In this document: in pieces, positions 9,251-18,060 of the stretch
Position numbering within the stretch: position 1 is the stretch's first letter
Layout: each line of letters starts with the position of its first letter
From: Sinorhizobium saheli
Lineage (GTDB): Bacteria; Pseudomonadota; Alphaproteobacteria; Rhizobiales; Rhizobiaceae
NCBI RefSeq assembly: GCF_001651875.1
Contig: NZ_LNQB01000054.1
Coordinates: 1-54,840 of the forward strand
Length of the DNA stretch: 54,840 nucleotides
Reading direction: 5' to 3'
Notes under the pieces: model-generated
The model's input: only the letters and a program-made list of their open reading frames with translations
Databases searched by the model: none
What the model was told of the DNA's origin: nothing
Position numbers and translations under genes: made by a program

Positions 9251-11019
9251 TGCTTGACCTCCGGGCCTTCCGCGACAATCTTCAGCGGTGACGGGCGAAG
9301 CACCCTGCCGAGGACCTCGTCCTTCGGACCGAAGGCCTGCATCCGCCCCTCGTTCATCATCAGCACGAGGTCCACGCTTGCGAGCGCGCTCGGCCGGTGG
9401 GCGATGACGACGACGATGCCGCCGCGGGCACGCACGCTCATGATCGCCTCCGAGAGCGCCTGCTCGCCCTCCGCATCGAGGTTGGAATTCGGTTCGTCGA
9501 GGACGACGAGGAAGGGATCGCCGTAGAGCGCGCGCGCCAGGGCCACCCGTTGGCGCTGGCCGGCCGAGAGCGCCATGCCCCCGTCGCCGATCTCGGTGTC
9601 ATAGCCGTTCGGCAGCCGAAGGATCAGGTCGTTGACGCGCGCCGCCCTGGCCGCGGCGACGATCGCCTCGGAGGTTGCGTCCTCGGCGAAGCGGCAGATG
9701 TTCTGCGCCACGGTTCCGGCGAAAAGCTCCACGTCCTGCGGCAGATAGCCCACATGCCTGCCGAGCGCGTCGTGATCCCATTGGTCGAGGGCTGCACCGT
9801 CGAGGCGAACCGAGCCGCGATAAGCCGGCCAGACGCCGATGAGCGCGCGCGCCAGCGATGATTTTCCCGATGCGCTCGGGCCGATGACGCCGAGGGCGCT
9901 GCCGGCAGCAAGCGCGAAGGTCACGTCCGAGACGACGAGGCGCTGTGCCGCCGGCGGGCCGCTGGCCAGGCCTTCGACGCTGAGTTTTTTGTGCGGGCGC
10001 GGCAGGGCGAGCGGCGTTTCCGTCTCCGGCAGGGCCTTGAGCAACTCCTTGAGCCGCTGCCAGCTCTGGCGCGCCGAGACGAGGCCGCGCCAGTTGCCGA
10101 TGGCGAGCTCGACCGGGGCGAGCGCCCGGGCGGTCAGGATCGAGCCGGCAATGATGATGCCGGGCGAAGCCTGGCCCTCGATGACGAGCACGGCGCCCGC
10201 CGCCAGCACGCCCGATTGCAGCGCCATGCGGAAAACCTTCGACAGCGCGCCATAGCCGTTGCCGATATCGGACGTGCGGCGGTTCTCCTCGCGGTACACC
10301 GCATTGCGCCGCTCCCAGAGCGCCGTCATCCGGCCGGACATTCCCATCGCCTGGACGACTTCGGCATTGCGCTGCGAGGCCTGGGCGAAGGCGTTGCGCT
10401 GGCTTCCGGCCTCCGATGCCTTCCTGGCGGGCGCCTGGGTGCCGCGATTGGTGAGATAGGTGAGGAGCGTCAGGATCAGCCCGCCTCCGACCGCCACGAG
10501 GCCGATGACCGGGTGAAACAGGAAACAGATGGCCAGATAGAAGGGCAACCAGGGAAGGTCGAAAAGCGCGGCCGGCCCGCTGCCCGACAGGAACGAACGA
10601 ACCTGGTCGAAATCCCTGAGCGCCTGGAGGCCGTCCCCTTGTATCCTGAGCTTCAGCGGTGCCTTCACCAGTGCCCGATAGATGCGGCCGCTGAGGCTCT
10701 CGTCGAGCGCACCGGCGATCCGGACGAGCATCCGCCCGCGGACGAGCTCGAACGCGCCCTGGAAGCCGTAGAGCAGGAGGGCGAGAAGGCAGAGCGCGAT
10801 CAACGAGGGAATGCTCCGGCTCGGCAGGACCCGGTCGTAGACCTCAAGCATGAAGAAGGAGCCGGTGAGATAGAGAATGTTGACGAGCGCGCTGGCGATG
10901 CCGACGCCGATGAAGGCGCTGCGGCAATCGCGGAGCGCCGAAGCAGGGTCAGCGCTGCTCGCATTCGTCGTGGCTTTTACTGCAAGTTCAGGCACTGGAT
11001 GACATCCCCCAATCGGCAC
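9247..11019 (-). CDS. Type I secretion ABC transporter (PrsD/HlyB family)
   Basis: Inner-membrane exporter with fused membrane and ATPase domains, powering one-step secretion with the HlyD protein downstream. Hydrophobic segments fill the first ~320 residues. The ATPase half shows Walker A GPSASGKSS, signature LSAGQRQRVALARAL and Walker B FLVVLDEPNSNLD. The long reading starts at GTG 11019 (590 aa). A GTG at 10995, with GGGGGAT eight bases upstream, gives 582 aa and is at least as likely. No peptidase C39 domain is present. The expected RTX/glycine-rich substrate gene and TolC are not in the window, so it must serve a cargo encoded elsewhere. Confidence 0.9.
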   Translation of the reverse strand: MPIGGCHPVPELAVKATTNASSADPASALRDCRSAFIGVGIASALVNILYLTGSFFMLEVYDRVLPSRSIPSLIALCLLALLLYGFQGAFELVRGRMLVRIAGALDESLSGRIYRALVKAPLKLRIQGDGLQALRDFDQVRSFLSGSGPAALFDLPWLPFYLAICFLFHPVIGLVAVGGGLILTLLTYLTNRGTQAPARKASEAGSQRNAFAQASQRNAEVVQAMGMSGRMTALWERRNAVYREENRRTSDIGNGYGALSKVFRMALQSGVLAAGAVLVIEGQASPGIIIAGSILTARALAPVELAIGNWRGLVSARQSWQRLKELLKALPETETPLALPRPHKKLSVEGLASGPPAAQRLVVSDVTFALAAGSALGVIGPSASGKSSLARALIGVWPAYRGSVRLDGAALDQWDHDALGRHVGYLPQDVELFAGTVAQNICRFAEDATSEAIVAAARAARVNDLILRLPNGYDTEIGDGGMALSAGQRQRVALARALYGDPFLVVLDEPNSNLDAEGEQALSEAIMSVRARGGIVVVIAHRPSALASVDLVLMMNEGRMQAFGPKDEVLGRVLRPSPLKIVAEGPEVKQ

Positions 11020-11331
11020 GTTCCGGCCGCATGCGGCCTACCCTCGGTCGTTTTGCAACGCACATTGCTCGTCTCGCTGCCGTTCCATCTATTCAATGGT
11101 CACAAGGAGGAGTTGTTCCCCGGGAAACAGTGATGTACGCCAAACTTGTCCATCGACCAACAACTGCTGTCTATCATTCGCTTCGTTCTTCCTCCACCTT
11201 CGCCTTTCGAAGTTGCGAAGTTATTATTATTCGGCCGAATGCAGGATGAATGCGCGGCGAAGTCGATGTTGTGCTATTGGTGATTTCCACTCCTACCCGG
11301 CCCCCGGGCCACTTCCCGCATCACTCGCCTC
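11020..11331. promoter_or_regulatory. Divergent intergenic region with GGAAACA-type palindrome
   Basis: 312 bases between the type I exporter gene and the DUF1275 gene, locally AT-richer than the flanks. At 11114-11129 there is an imperfect palindrome TGTTCCCCGGGAAACA, about 95-120 bases upstream of the exporter start. It may be an operator, but no regulator gene is adjacent. No gene is recognisable here. Confidence 0.35.
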
Positions 11332-12081
11332 ATGAAGAAGTACCTGAAGAATCTCACCGCAAAACAGCGCAACGAGGCCACCGACCGCCACCTCGCCTAC
11401 TACCTCACCTTCGTCGCCGGTGCGGCGAACGCCGGCGGCTTCATGGCGGTCAACCAATATACCTCCCACATGTCGGGCATCATCTCGGCCGTCGCCGACA
11501 ACATCGTGCTCGGAAACATCGCGCTGGTCGCGGCGGGCTTTGCGGCGCTGGTGTCGTTCGTGGCCGGTGCGGCCACCTCCGCCATCCTCATCAACTGGGG
11601 CCGGCGCCTCGAGCTCGAGGCGGAATACGCGCTTCCGCTGCTCGTCGAGGGGCTGCTGCTCACCGGCTTTGCGACGATGGGAGCGTTATTGGCCCCCGCT
11701 GAGGGTGTGGCGGTGTCGGCGACGGTCGCCCTCCTCTGCTTCATCATGGGGCTGCAGAACGCGATCATCACCAAGCTTTCGGGGGCGCGCATCCGCACCA
11801 CCCATGTCACCGGTCTCGTGACCGACACAGGCATCGAACTCGGCAAGCTCGTCTATTGGAACCGCAGCGAGGGCAAGGGTTCGCGGGCGCCCGTCCGTGC
11901 CGATCGCGCCAAGCTCCGGCTGCTGGCCTCGCTCATCGCGCTCTTCCTGCTCGGCGGGATTTGCGGCGCACTGCTGTTCCGCAGCCTCGGTGACGCGGCG
12001 GCGCTGTTCCTTGCCATACCGCTCCTGGTCATTGCCGCGCTGCCGGTGATGGAGGACGTCCGCTCGGCGCTCGAACGGTGA
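11332..12081 (+). CDS. YoaK/DUF1275-family membrane protein
   Basis: Predicted integral membrane protein of 249 aa with six or so hydrophobic helices. The family signature is clear: AGAANAGGFMAVNQYTSHMSG near the N-terminus and CFIMGLQNAIITKLSGARIRTTHVTGLVTDTGIELG in the middle. DUF1275 proteins are widespread and have no agreed biochemical role. The short lysine-rich N-tail (MKKYLKNLTAKQ) is probably cytoplasmic. It is a single gene, divergent from the type I exporter and convergent with the next gene. The start at 11332 has only a weak ribosome site (CTCAT region), but the N-terminus fits the family. Confidence 0.85.
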   Translation: MKKYLKNLTAKQRNEATDRHLAYYLTFVAGAANAGGFMAVNQYTSHMSGIISAVADNIVLGNIALVAAGFAALVSFVAGAATSAILINWGRRLELEAEYALPLLVEGLLLTGFATMGALLAPAEGVAVSATVALLCFIMGLQNAIITKLSGARIRTTHVTGLVTDTGIELGKLVYWNRSEGKGSRAPVRADRAKLRLLASLIALFLLGGICGALLFRSLGDAAALFLAIPLLVIAALPVMEDVRSALER

Positions 12082-12186
12082 AGGTCGCCACTCGCCCGCG
12101 CCCATCATTCCTGTGCTGTCACCGGCATCCAGCCGTCCCAGGTCCTTGGGCTGAAAAGACTCTTCCGCGCCACGGGCGCGGCGCTG

Positions 12187-12552
12187 TCATACCGTGGAAA
12201 GCTCCGTGGCGTCGTCCATCTCGATGGCGGCGTGCATGTCCGGCAAGGATTCCGCCGCGGCAGCCATCGCGGCGGGGCACCCTTCGATGCTGCCGCCCCT
12301 GCCCCAGGTCGCCGCAAGCCCCATCAGCTCGTCCATTTCCTTCCTGAGCCCGTGCCAGGCGATGATGTCTTTGGCATGGAGCGCATTCGTGCGCGGGTCG
12401 TAGAACCGGCCAATATCGTCGCCGGCGTCCTTGCGGACGGCCTCCAGCCGCCCCTTGAGCGCATTCGATTCGTCCTTTAGCCGAAAATACCGGCGCATGA
12501 CCGCAATCAGCGCCAGATCGTTCGCAGTCGCGTTCACGACATTCCTCCGCAT
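12187..12552 (-). CDS. Conserved-looking hypothetical protein, 121 aa
   Basis: I do not recognise this protein. From ATG 12552, preceded by GGATGAAGAAG, it is 121 aa. The first half is helical and charged (NDLALIAVMRRYFRLKDESNALKGRLEAVRKDAGDD). A stretch with DPRTNALHAKDIIAWHGLRKEMDELMGLAATWG follows, and the C-terminal third is Ala/Met/Glu-rich. No signal peptide, membrane segment or Cys pair is present. Codon use is typical of the neighbours. It lies 87 bases downstream of the universal stress protein gene on the same strand and could share its transcript. The open frame extends to 12615, but that part is unlike protein. Confidence 0.55.
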   Translation of the reverse strand: MRRNVVNATANDLALIAVMRRYFRLKDESNALKGRLEAVRKDAGDDIGRFYDPRTNALHAKDIIAWHGLRKEMDELMGLAATWGRGGSIEGCPAAMAAAAESLPDMHAAIEMDDATELSTV

Positions 12553-12639
12553 CGCTTCTTCATCCGGTCGGCCATCGCCCAAGACTTTGGCCCTTTTCCG
12601 GCAGCGGCGCGGCACGGAGCGAGAACTCTCGCGACCTCG

Positions 12640-13083
12640 CTATTTCTTCCGGTAAACGAGCACCGGAATCGTCGAATGCGTCAGCACCTTGGCAGTGACG
12701 CTGCCGATGATCAGGGCGCCGACGCCGCCGCGCCCGTGCGACGCCATGACGATGAGGTCGGCGCCGATCTCCTCGGCCTTGTCGATGATCGCGCGGTAGA
12801 CCTCGTGGTTGCGAAGCTGACCCGCGGTGCAGGCGACGCCGGCGCGCTCGGCCTTGGCTTGCGCCGCGGCCAGCGTCTCGGCCGCGTGCTCCCGGGAAAG
12901 CGCCTCGTATTCTTCCCGGGTGCTGCCCAATTGCTCGACGTCGGTGGAAAAGAAGTGGAACGGCTCCGTCACCGTCAGCACGGTGATCTTCGCGCCGGCC
13001 TCTTTGGCAAAGGCGATTGCCGCATCCACGGCCATGGTGGCGAGCGGCGAGCCGTCGGTGGGGACGAGAATGTTGCGAAACAT
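12640..13083 (-). CDS. Universal stress protein (UspA family)
   Basis: Single-domain UspA protein of 147 aa. It has the ILVPTDGSP N-terminal strand and the ATP-binding glycine motif HGRGGVGALIIGSVTAKVLTHSTIPVLVYR at the C-terminus (G-2x-G-9x-G(S) type), so it probably binds ATP. Such proteins are cytoplasmic and induced by starvation or low oxygen; in rhizobia several are under FixK control. A near-perfect FNR/FixK-type box lies about 55-70 bases upstream, which fits micro-oxic induction. The start ATG at 13083 has a GGAGG ribosome site. Confidence 0.92.
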   Translation of the reverse strand: MFRNILVPTDGSPLATMAVDAAIAFAKEAGAKITVLTVTEPFHFFSTDVEQLGSTREEYEALSREHAAETLAAAQAKAERAGVACTAGQLRNHEVYRAIIDKAEEIGADLIVMASHGRGGVGALIIGSVTAKVLTHSTIPVLVYRKK

Positions 13084-13136
13084 GGAAGCCTCCGATCAAA
13101 TCGGAATCAGGCTAGCCGCGTCGCCTACATCCTGCA

Positions 13137-13150
13137 TTGACGCACATCAA
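13137..13150. promoter_or_regulatory. FNR/FixK-type operator upstream of uspA
   Basis: TTGACGCACATCAA on the plus strand (TTGATGTGCGTCAA toward the gene) matches TTGAT-N4-ATCAA with one mismatch. It is centred about 60 bases upstream of the universal stress protein start. In rhizobia this class of site is used by FixK/FnrN under low oxygen. Confidence 0.6.
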
Positions 13151-13186
13151 TACTTTATCATCGGGTAATTTGACCTGGAAGCGCGT

Positions 13187-13226
13187 AAAAAAGAACGGCC
13201 CGGCGGGAAAGCCGCCAGGCCGTCCT
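13187..13226 (-). terminator. Rho-independent terminator of the DUF475 gene
   Basis: On the minus strand a GC-rich stem (ACGGCCTGGCGG / CCGCCGGGCCGT, loop about CTTTC) is followed by TCTTTTTT. It lies 20-60 bases after the DUF475 stop and would also separate that transcript from the downstream uspA gene. Confidence 0.85.
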
Positions 13227-13247
13227 GAACGTCCCTGGACCGCTCGG

Positions 13248-14345
13248 TTACGCCTCGACGCGCATCCGTCCCCGCGCCTCCTCCCCGGCGCTTTCCTTCT
13301 CCCGCCTGTTGTGACGGATCGAGGACCAGAACGAGAGACCGATGAGGCTGGCGCCGCCCAGGCCGGTGATCACCTCGGGGATGTGGACCAGTGTCTGGAA
13401 ATACATCACCACCGACAGGACGAGGATGGCGTAGAAGGCGCCGTGCTCGAGATAGCGGTATTCGCTGAGCGTTCCCTTGTCGACCAGCATGATCGTCATT
13501 GAGCGCACATACATGGCGCCGATCCCGAGGCCGATAGCGATGACGAAGAGGTTCTGCGTCATCGCGAAGGCGCCGATGACGCCGTCGAAGGAGAAGCTCG
13601 CGTCCAGCACTTCCAGATAGAGGAAGGCACCGAAGCCGCCCTTGGCCGCGGCGCTCATCGTCTGTTGCGACGCGTCGAGCAGCCCGCCGACGACCTCGAC
13701 GAGGAGGAAGGTCAGCAGCCCGTAGACGCTCGCATGGAAGAAGACGGTCGCCGCCTCCCGTTCCAGAAGGGACGAGAACGCCAGGATGAGGGCAAGCACG
13801 AAGGCGATCTCGATGCCCTTGATGGTCGCATAGCGCGCCATCCGGCCTTCGAGCCATTTGACCCAATGCACGTCCTTCTCATGATCGAAGAAGAAGGTGA
13901 GGCCCACCATCATCAGGAACGTTCCGCCGAAGGCGGCGATCGGCAGATGGGCCTCGTTCATGATGCGGGCATATTCCTCGGGCCGCGCCGCGGCGAGGAC
14001 GACCGCCTCGATCGGGCCGATATTGGCCGCGAGCACTACGATCAGGAGCGGGAAGACGATGCGCATGCCGAAGACGGCGATGATGATTCCCCAGGTCAGG
14101 AATCGCTTCTGCCAGATCGGCGTCATGTCCTGGAGCTTGTTGGCGTTGACGATGGCGTTGTCGAAGGACAACGAGATTTCGAGGACAGCGAGAACGCTGC
14201 AGATGAAGAAGACGGTCGCCATGCCGCTGAATGTGCCTGTCGACTGCCAGCCTATCCAGGCGCCGAGCACGAGACCTGCGGCCGTGACGATGAACGCCCA
14301 TTTGAAGTAGCTGAGCGCGTCTGTCCGAGAACGGGGTCCGGTCAT
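13248..14345 (-). CDS. DUF475/TerC-superfamily membrane protein
   Basis: Polytopic membrane protein of 365 aa from ATG 14345, whose GGAGGGGAGG site is 8 bases upstream. A longer reading to 14678 would run through the leader and is rejected. TerC-like signatures are present twice: LEISLSFDNAIVNANKL early and LEVLDASFSFDGVIGAFAMTQN late. Both contain the acidic and Asn residues that in TerC/Alx/YkoY proteins are thought to handle metal ions, often manganese. The C-tail is charged. It sits alone on the minus strand behind a structured leader that resembles a manganese riboswitch, which supports a metal-homeostasis role. That role is inference. Confidence 0.88.
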   Translation of the reverse strand: MTGPRSRTDALSYFKWAFIVTAAGLVLGAWIGWQSTGTFSGMATVFFICSVLAVLEISLSFDNAIVNANKLQDMTPIWQKRFLTWGIIIAVFGMRIVFPLLIVVLAANIGPIEAVVLAAARPEEYARIMNEAHLPIAAFGGTFLMMVGLTFFFDHEKDVHWVKWLEGRMARYATIKGIEIAFVLALILAFSSLLEREAATVFFHASVYGLLTFLLVEVVGGLLDASQQTMSAAAKGGFGAFLYLEVLDASFSFDGVIGAFAMTQNLFVIAIGLGIGAMYVRSMTIMLVDKGTLSEYRYLEHGAFYAILVLSVVMYFQTLVHIPEVITGLGGASLIGLSFWSSIRHNRREKESAGEEARGRMRVEA

Positions 14346-14485
14346 GGGCGAACCTCCCCTCCACGCGCGGTGGCAACGGTGGCGAAAGGGAGAGTCCTTG
14401 AGAAAAGACGCACAGCCGAAAGGGCACATGCGTGAGGCATGAGTTGAGTTTTCATGGTAGCTAAATCCGCCGGCGTGACTGCTGG

Positions 14486-14590
14486 CGGTACCGACATCGC
14501 GAGAGCGCCGTAAAACTCTCGCCAGAGGGGCCCGGCACCAATGTTCATCCCGCATTCCGATGTCTGAGAGCGGGAGCGCCCCTTTAAATA
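14486..14590 (-). ncRNA. Candidate structured leader (possible yybP-ykoY type) of the DUF475 gene
   Basis: Reading the minus strand, AAAGGGGCGCTCCCG (from 14588) is followed by a long-range helix GACATCG (14564-14558) with CGATGTC (14499-14493). Inside lie AACATTGGTGCC and a hairpin GCGAGAG-TTTTACGGCG-CTCTCGC. A G-rich opening, an AACAT...TGCC block and a GGCGAGAGTTTT block recall the yybP-ykoY manganese riboswitch, which often precedes TerC/Alx/MntP-type genes. The match is by eye only; the L1 consensus is not exact. About 140 bases separate it from the start codon. Confidence 0.4.
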
Positions 14591-14681
14591 ACGAAGCCGG
14601 CCGCCGCGTCAAGGGGCGGCCGCAGAGCTCCGGCGCCCGCGGCCGCCGGGCGGCGACGTCAGTCGGCCCGGTTTTCAAGAG

Positions 14682-14706
14682 GGAACCAAAGCGTGGCGTG
14701 ACGGTT
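14682..14706 (+). promoter_or_regulatory. Candidate EcfG-type promoter P1
   Basis: GGAAC (14682-14686), 16 bases, GGTT (14703-14706), with a start codon 37 bases on (14744). This fits the general-stress-response pattern GGAAC-N18/19-TT of rhizobial RpoE2/EcfG. The first ten bases, GGAACCAAAG, recur at three other sites in the island. Confidence 0.65.
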
Positions 14707-14743
14707 TAAATTCGACACCAACAAACCCGCGAGGCGAAGCGTC

Positions 14744-14995
14744 ATGCACTGTTTCTGGTGGGATAAAAGCGTCGAACTCAGGTTCGGTGAGACGGGCAAT
14801 TATCGCGATGTGAAGAGCACGCGCGAGGCTGTCGAATGCCTGCTGGTGCGCTGGCCGCTGCAGGAGGGACGAGCGCTCGCCGCAGCCAAGCGGATGTGCC
14901 TTCAGGCGCTCGAGGGCAAGGTCGACACGGAAAAGGCCCGTCGTGCCTTCATCAAGGCCGCGGAAGAGGCGCATATCTCCATCCGCAGCCATTAA
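14744..14995 (+). CDS. DUF982-family small protein (paralogue 1)
   Basis: 83-aa soluble protein of the DUF982 type, a family common in rhizobia and without known function. The family pattern is visible: a W-rich start (MHCFWWDKSVELRF), a conserved STREAVECLLVRWPLQEGRALAAAKRMCLQALEG core, then ARRAFIKAAEEAHISI at the C-terminus. Three further paralogues lie within 4 kb. An EcfG-like promoter lies directly upstream, so it is probably stress-induced. It stands alone on its transcript as far as can be seen, with a mosaic repeat following the stop. Confidence 0.82.
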   Translation: MHCFWWDKSVELRFGETGNYRDVKSTREAVECLLVRWPLQEGRALAAAKRMCLQALEGKVDTEKARRAFIKAAEEAHISIRSH

Positions 14996-15004
14996 GCGCG
15001 TCGT

Positions 15005-15075
15005 AATTGAATGTACTTGTTTTATGCTGCCGCTGCCCCAAAACCGCTGCACACTTTTCTGCGGCATGCATTAGA
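15005..15075 (-). repeat. Rhizobial intergenic repeat, family 3 (RIME-like, AAAAGTGTG type)
   Basis: On the minus strand the blocks GCATGCCGCAGAAAAGTGTG and CAGCGGTTTTGGGGCAGCGG, then CATAAAACAAG, match the organisation of a very common rhizobial intergenic repeat. The match is recalled from general familiarity and not searched. It lies in the 345-base gap between two DUF982 genes. Apart from this and the palindrome at 15306-15323, I see no gene in 14996-15340. Confidence 0.55.
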
Positions 15076-15305
15076 CTGCGATGCGGGCCAATCGGTCCGA
15101 CGGTGAGCGTAATGAGTTCTCCCGAGTTGAGCCGTGAGATGCGGGCGAAAACCGCGCATGTCCTCGTTCATCCGGTGCGTGCCGTTCAGGCGCACGAAGG
15201 ACGCTGTAACTTTTGAACGCTGCATGGTTCGCCGCCCATGCATGAGATCCGGCTCATCGTATCCAGGGCAGGATACGGCACTCCGCGCGGCTCGGCGCGC
15301 TTTTC

Positions 15306-15323
15306 GCGTTCGCAAGCGAACGC
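15306..15323. repeat. Short palindrome upstream of DUF982 paralogue 2
   Basis: Arms GCGTTCGC and GCGAACGC with a two-base AA centre lie 17 bases upstream of the start codon at 15341. It could be an operator or a hairpin affecting translation of the next gene. Confidence 0.45.
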
Positions 15324-15340
15324 CCGCAAGGAAGCGAACG

Positions 15341-15631
15341 ATGTACGAGATTTCATGGAGCAAGCCCGTCAGCGTCAGCATGTTGGACGGCCGATGCCGA
15401 ACCGTCATCGGCCCGCTCGACGCCATGAAGTGCCTGCAGAGCGAATGGCCCGTGCGCAACGGCGCCTATTACGGATGCGCGCTCCGCGCCTGCAATGCGG
15501 CGCTGCGGGGCAAAAAGCCGCCCGAGGAGTCGCGCGCCGCCTTCATCGCCGCCCTTCGCGAGGCCTTCCTGACGCTCCTGCCCGAAGCGCAAGAAGAGGT
15601 TAAAGGCGATGGAGACAGGCCCCTGGAATGA
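15341..15631 (+). CDS. DUF982-family small protein (paralogue 2)
   Basis: 96-aa DUF982 relative from ATG 15341 with a GGAAGCG ribosome site. The core VIGPLDAMKCLQSEWPVRNGAYYGCALRACNAALRGK and the following SRAAFIAALREAFL align by eye with the other three copies. Its C-terminal tail is longer than theirs (about 15 extra residues, rich in E, D and G). The last 23 bases overlap the start of the next DUF982 gene, so they are probably co-translated. Function unknown. No EcfG-like promoter was found directly upstream, unlike paralogue 1. Confidence 0.75.
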   Translation: MYEISWSKPVSVSMLDGRCRTVIGPLDAMKCLQSEWPVRNGAYYGCALRACNAALRGKKPPEESRAAFIAALREAFLTLLPEAQEEVKGDGDRPLE

Positions 15632-15857
15632 ATGCGTTCCGGTCCGCATGGCTGACGACGCGAAGATACATATGGTCTCCAACACCCGCCAGGCGGCGGA
15701 ACTGCTCGCCAACCGCTGGCCGATCCACCGCGGGAGGGCCTATGAGAACGCAATCGGCGTCTGCCAGACGGTGCTCGAAGGCGACTGCCCTTCCTATGTC
15801 GCGCGAGCAGCCTTCGTCGCCGCAGCGAAGGAAGCGAACCTCCTGGTGGTGCATTGA
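15609..15857 (+). CDS. DUF982-family small protein (paralogue 3)
   Basis: 82-aa DUF982 protein starting at ATG 15609 inside the end of paralogue 2, with GAAGAGG as ribosome site. The family core reads VSNTRQAAELLANRWPIHRGRAYENAIGVCQTVLEGDCP, ending with ARAAFVAAAKEANLLVVH. A second start at 15648 (MADDAKIH) is possible and would remove the overlap. Divergence between the copies is high, so this is an old duplication and not a recent tandem one. No membrane or signal segments. Confidence 0.78.
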   Translation: METGPWNECVPVRMADDAKIHMVSNTRQAAELLANRWPIHRGRAYENAIGVCQTVLEGDCPSYVARAAFVAAAKEANLLVVH

Positions 15858-15903
15858 CCCCGCATCGTCGCCGCACGTCCTGAGGCGGCCTGCCTCGCGC
15901 CGC

Positions 15904-15929
15904 GGAACCCTTTCTGGTCCGCGGGGGTT
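15904..15929 (+). promoter_or_regulatory. Candidate EcfG-type promoter P2 (or terminator hairpin)
   Basis: GGAAC, 17 bases, GGTT, 34 bases upstream of the gene at 15964. The same stretch can fold: CCGCGGA at 15900-15906 pairs with TCCGCGG at 15918-15924, so it may instead end the DUF982 transcript. Both readings are possible. Confidence 0.45.
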
Positions 15930-15959
15930 CTCAATGCGGATGAAGTGACAGCCGGGTAA

Positions 15960-16943
<984 letters not shown>

Positions 16944-16946
16944 GCC

Positions 16947-17726
16947 ATGAACAATGAAGAGCCCGTTGCCCTCGTCACGGGTGCCGGGTCCGGGATCGGC
17001 AAAGCCACGGCGCTTGCCCTTGCCGGCGACGGCATCCGCGTCGGCGTGCTGGCGCGGACCCGGGCCGACGTCGACGGGGTGGTCGCCGCGATCGCCGCCG
17101 CGGGCGGCCGGGCGCTTGCCCTCGGCGCGGACGTCTCGGACGAGACGCAGATGCGCAATGCCGTCAACGAACTCATGACGGAATTCGGCCGGCTCGACAT
17201 CGTCGTCGCCAATGCCGGCATCAACGGGGTCTGGGCGCCGATCGACGACCTGAAGCCCTTCGAATGGGACGAGACCATCGCCGTCAATCTGCGCGGCACC
17301 TTCCTGACCCTCAACGCCACGGTCCCCTACCTCAAGCAGAGAGGCGGCGCCGTCGTCGTCGTATCGTCGATCAACGGCACCCGCACCTTCACGACGCCAG
17401 GGGCGACCGCCTATGCCGCCACCAAGGCGGCGCAGGTGGCGATCGTCCAGCAACTGGCCCTGGAGCTCGCAAAGCACCACATCCGCATCAACGCCGTCTG
17501 CCCCGGCGAGATCGAGACGCGCATCGACGAGAGCACCGACCTGCGTCATCCCGAGGAAACCGCGATCCCGGTCGAATGGCCCGCGGGTCAGGTCCCGATC
17601 ACCGGCGGCAAGCCGGGGCGCAGCGAGGACGTCGCCGAGGTCATCCGTTTCCTGGCCTCGGATCGCGCCCGCCACATCACCGGCAGCCCGATCTGGATCG
17701 ACGGCGGCCAGGGCCTCCTGCGCTAA
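16947..17726 (+). CDS. Short-chain dehydrogenase/reductase (SDR)
   Basis: Classical SDR oxidoreductase of 259 aa acting with NAD(P)H in the cytoplasm; substrate unknown. The cofactor motif TGAGSGIG lies at residues 11-18, NAG in VVANAGING, the catalytic Ser near residue 141, and Y156-x3-K160 in AYAATKAAQ. The C-terminal PIWIDGGQGLLR is the usual ending. It is co-transcribed with the 125-aa gene just upstream (3-base gap), downstream of an EcfG-like promoter, and followed by a terminator. SDRs of this kind recur in general-stress regulons, but that role is inferred from context. Confidence 0.93.
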   Translation: MNNEEPVALVTGAGSGIGKATALALAGDGIRVGVLARTRADVDGVVAAIAAAGGRALALGADVSDETQMRNAVNELMTEFGRLDIVVANAGINGVWAPIDDLKPFEWDETIAVNLRGTFLTLNATVPYLKQRGGAVVVVSSINGTRTFTTPGATAYAATKAAQVAIVQQLALELAKHHIRINAVCPGEIETRIDESTDLRHPEETAIPVEWPAGQVPITGGKPGRSEDVAEVIRFLASDRARHITGSPIWIDGGQGLLR

Positions 17727-17763
17727 TTTTAGTCTAGCCTCGGTCCGTCCCGGCAACCGCATG

Positions 17764-17806
17764 AAGAAAGGGCCCTGCCTGGGGGACGGCAGGACCCTTC
17801 CTTGGA
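17764..17806 (+). terminator. Terminator after the SDR gene
   Basis: GGGCCCTGCC / GGCAGGACCC stem with loop TGGGGGAC, about 40 bases after the stop and followed by TTCCTTGG. The rest of the 17727-18060 gap holds one weak EcfG-like match (GGAAC-N18-TT at 17819-17843) and nothing else I can name. Confidence 0.65.
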
Positions 17807-18060
17807 CATTACTGTCGCGGAACGCGCGGATCCGTAGGGGCTTTGCGGAGAGGGAACTTATTCCACGCGTTTCCGACGATCAAACCCGGAGGAATGCGAT
17901 TTGTTCCGGCTGCAGCCCAAAATCGCGATCGTGGCGCGCTCTTCCGCGCCACTGACCAAGCGCTGCGCCGCCGCCGTCGCCTCAGGGGAATGGCGGAGCC
18001 AATGAATCGTTAACCATCTCCCCGATAGAGGTGGTCTCGAGCCGAGCGCGGGGTGATTCG

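Noticed and set aside
14346..14678. N-terminal extension of the DUF475 protein
   Set aside because: The extra 111 residues are Arg/Pro-rich, contain no family motif and cover the proposed leader; a strong ribosome site lies before ATG 14345.
17819..17843. Further EcfG-like site GGAAC-N18-TT
   Set aside because: It lacks a (C/G)GTT -10 element and is over 200 bases from the next gene, so it was not counted with the eight.
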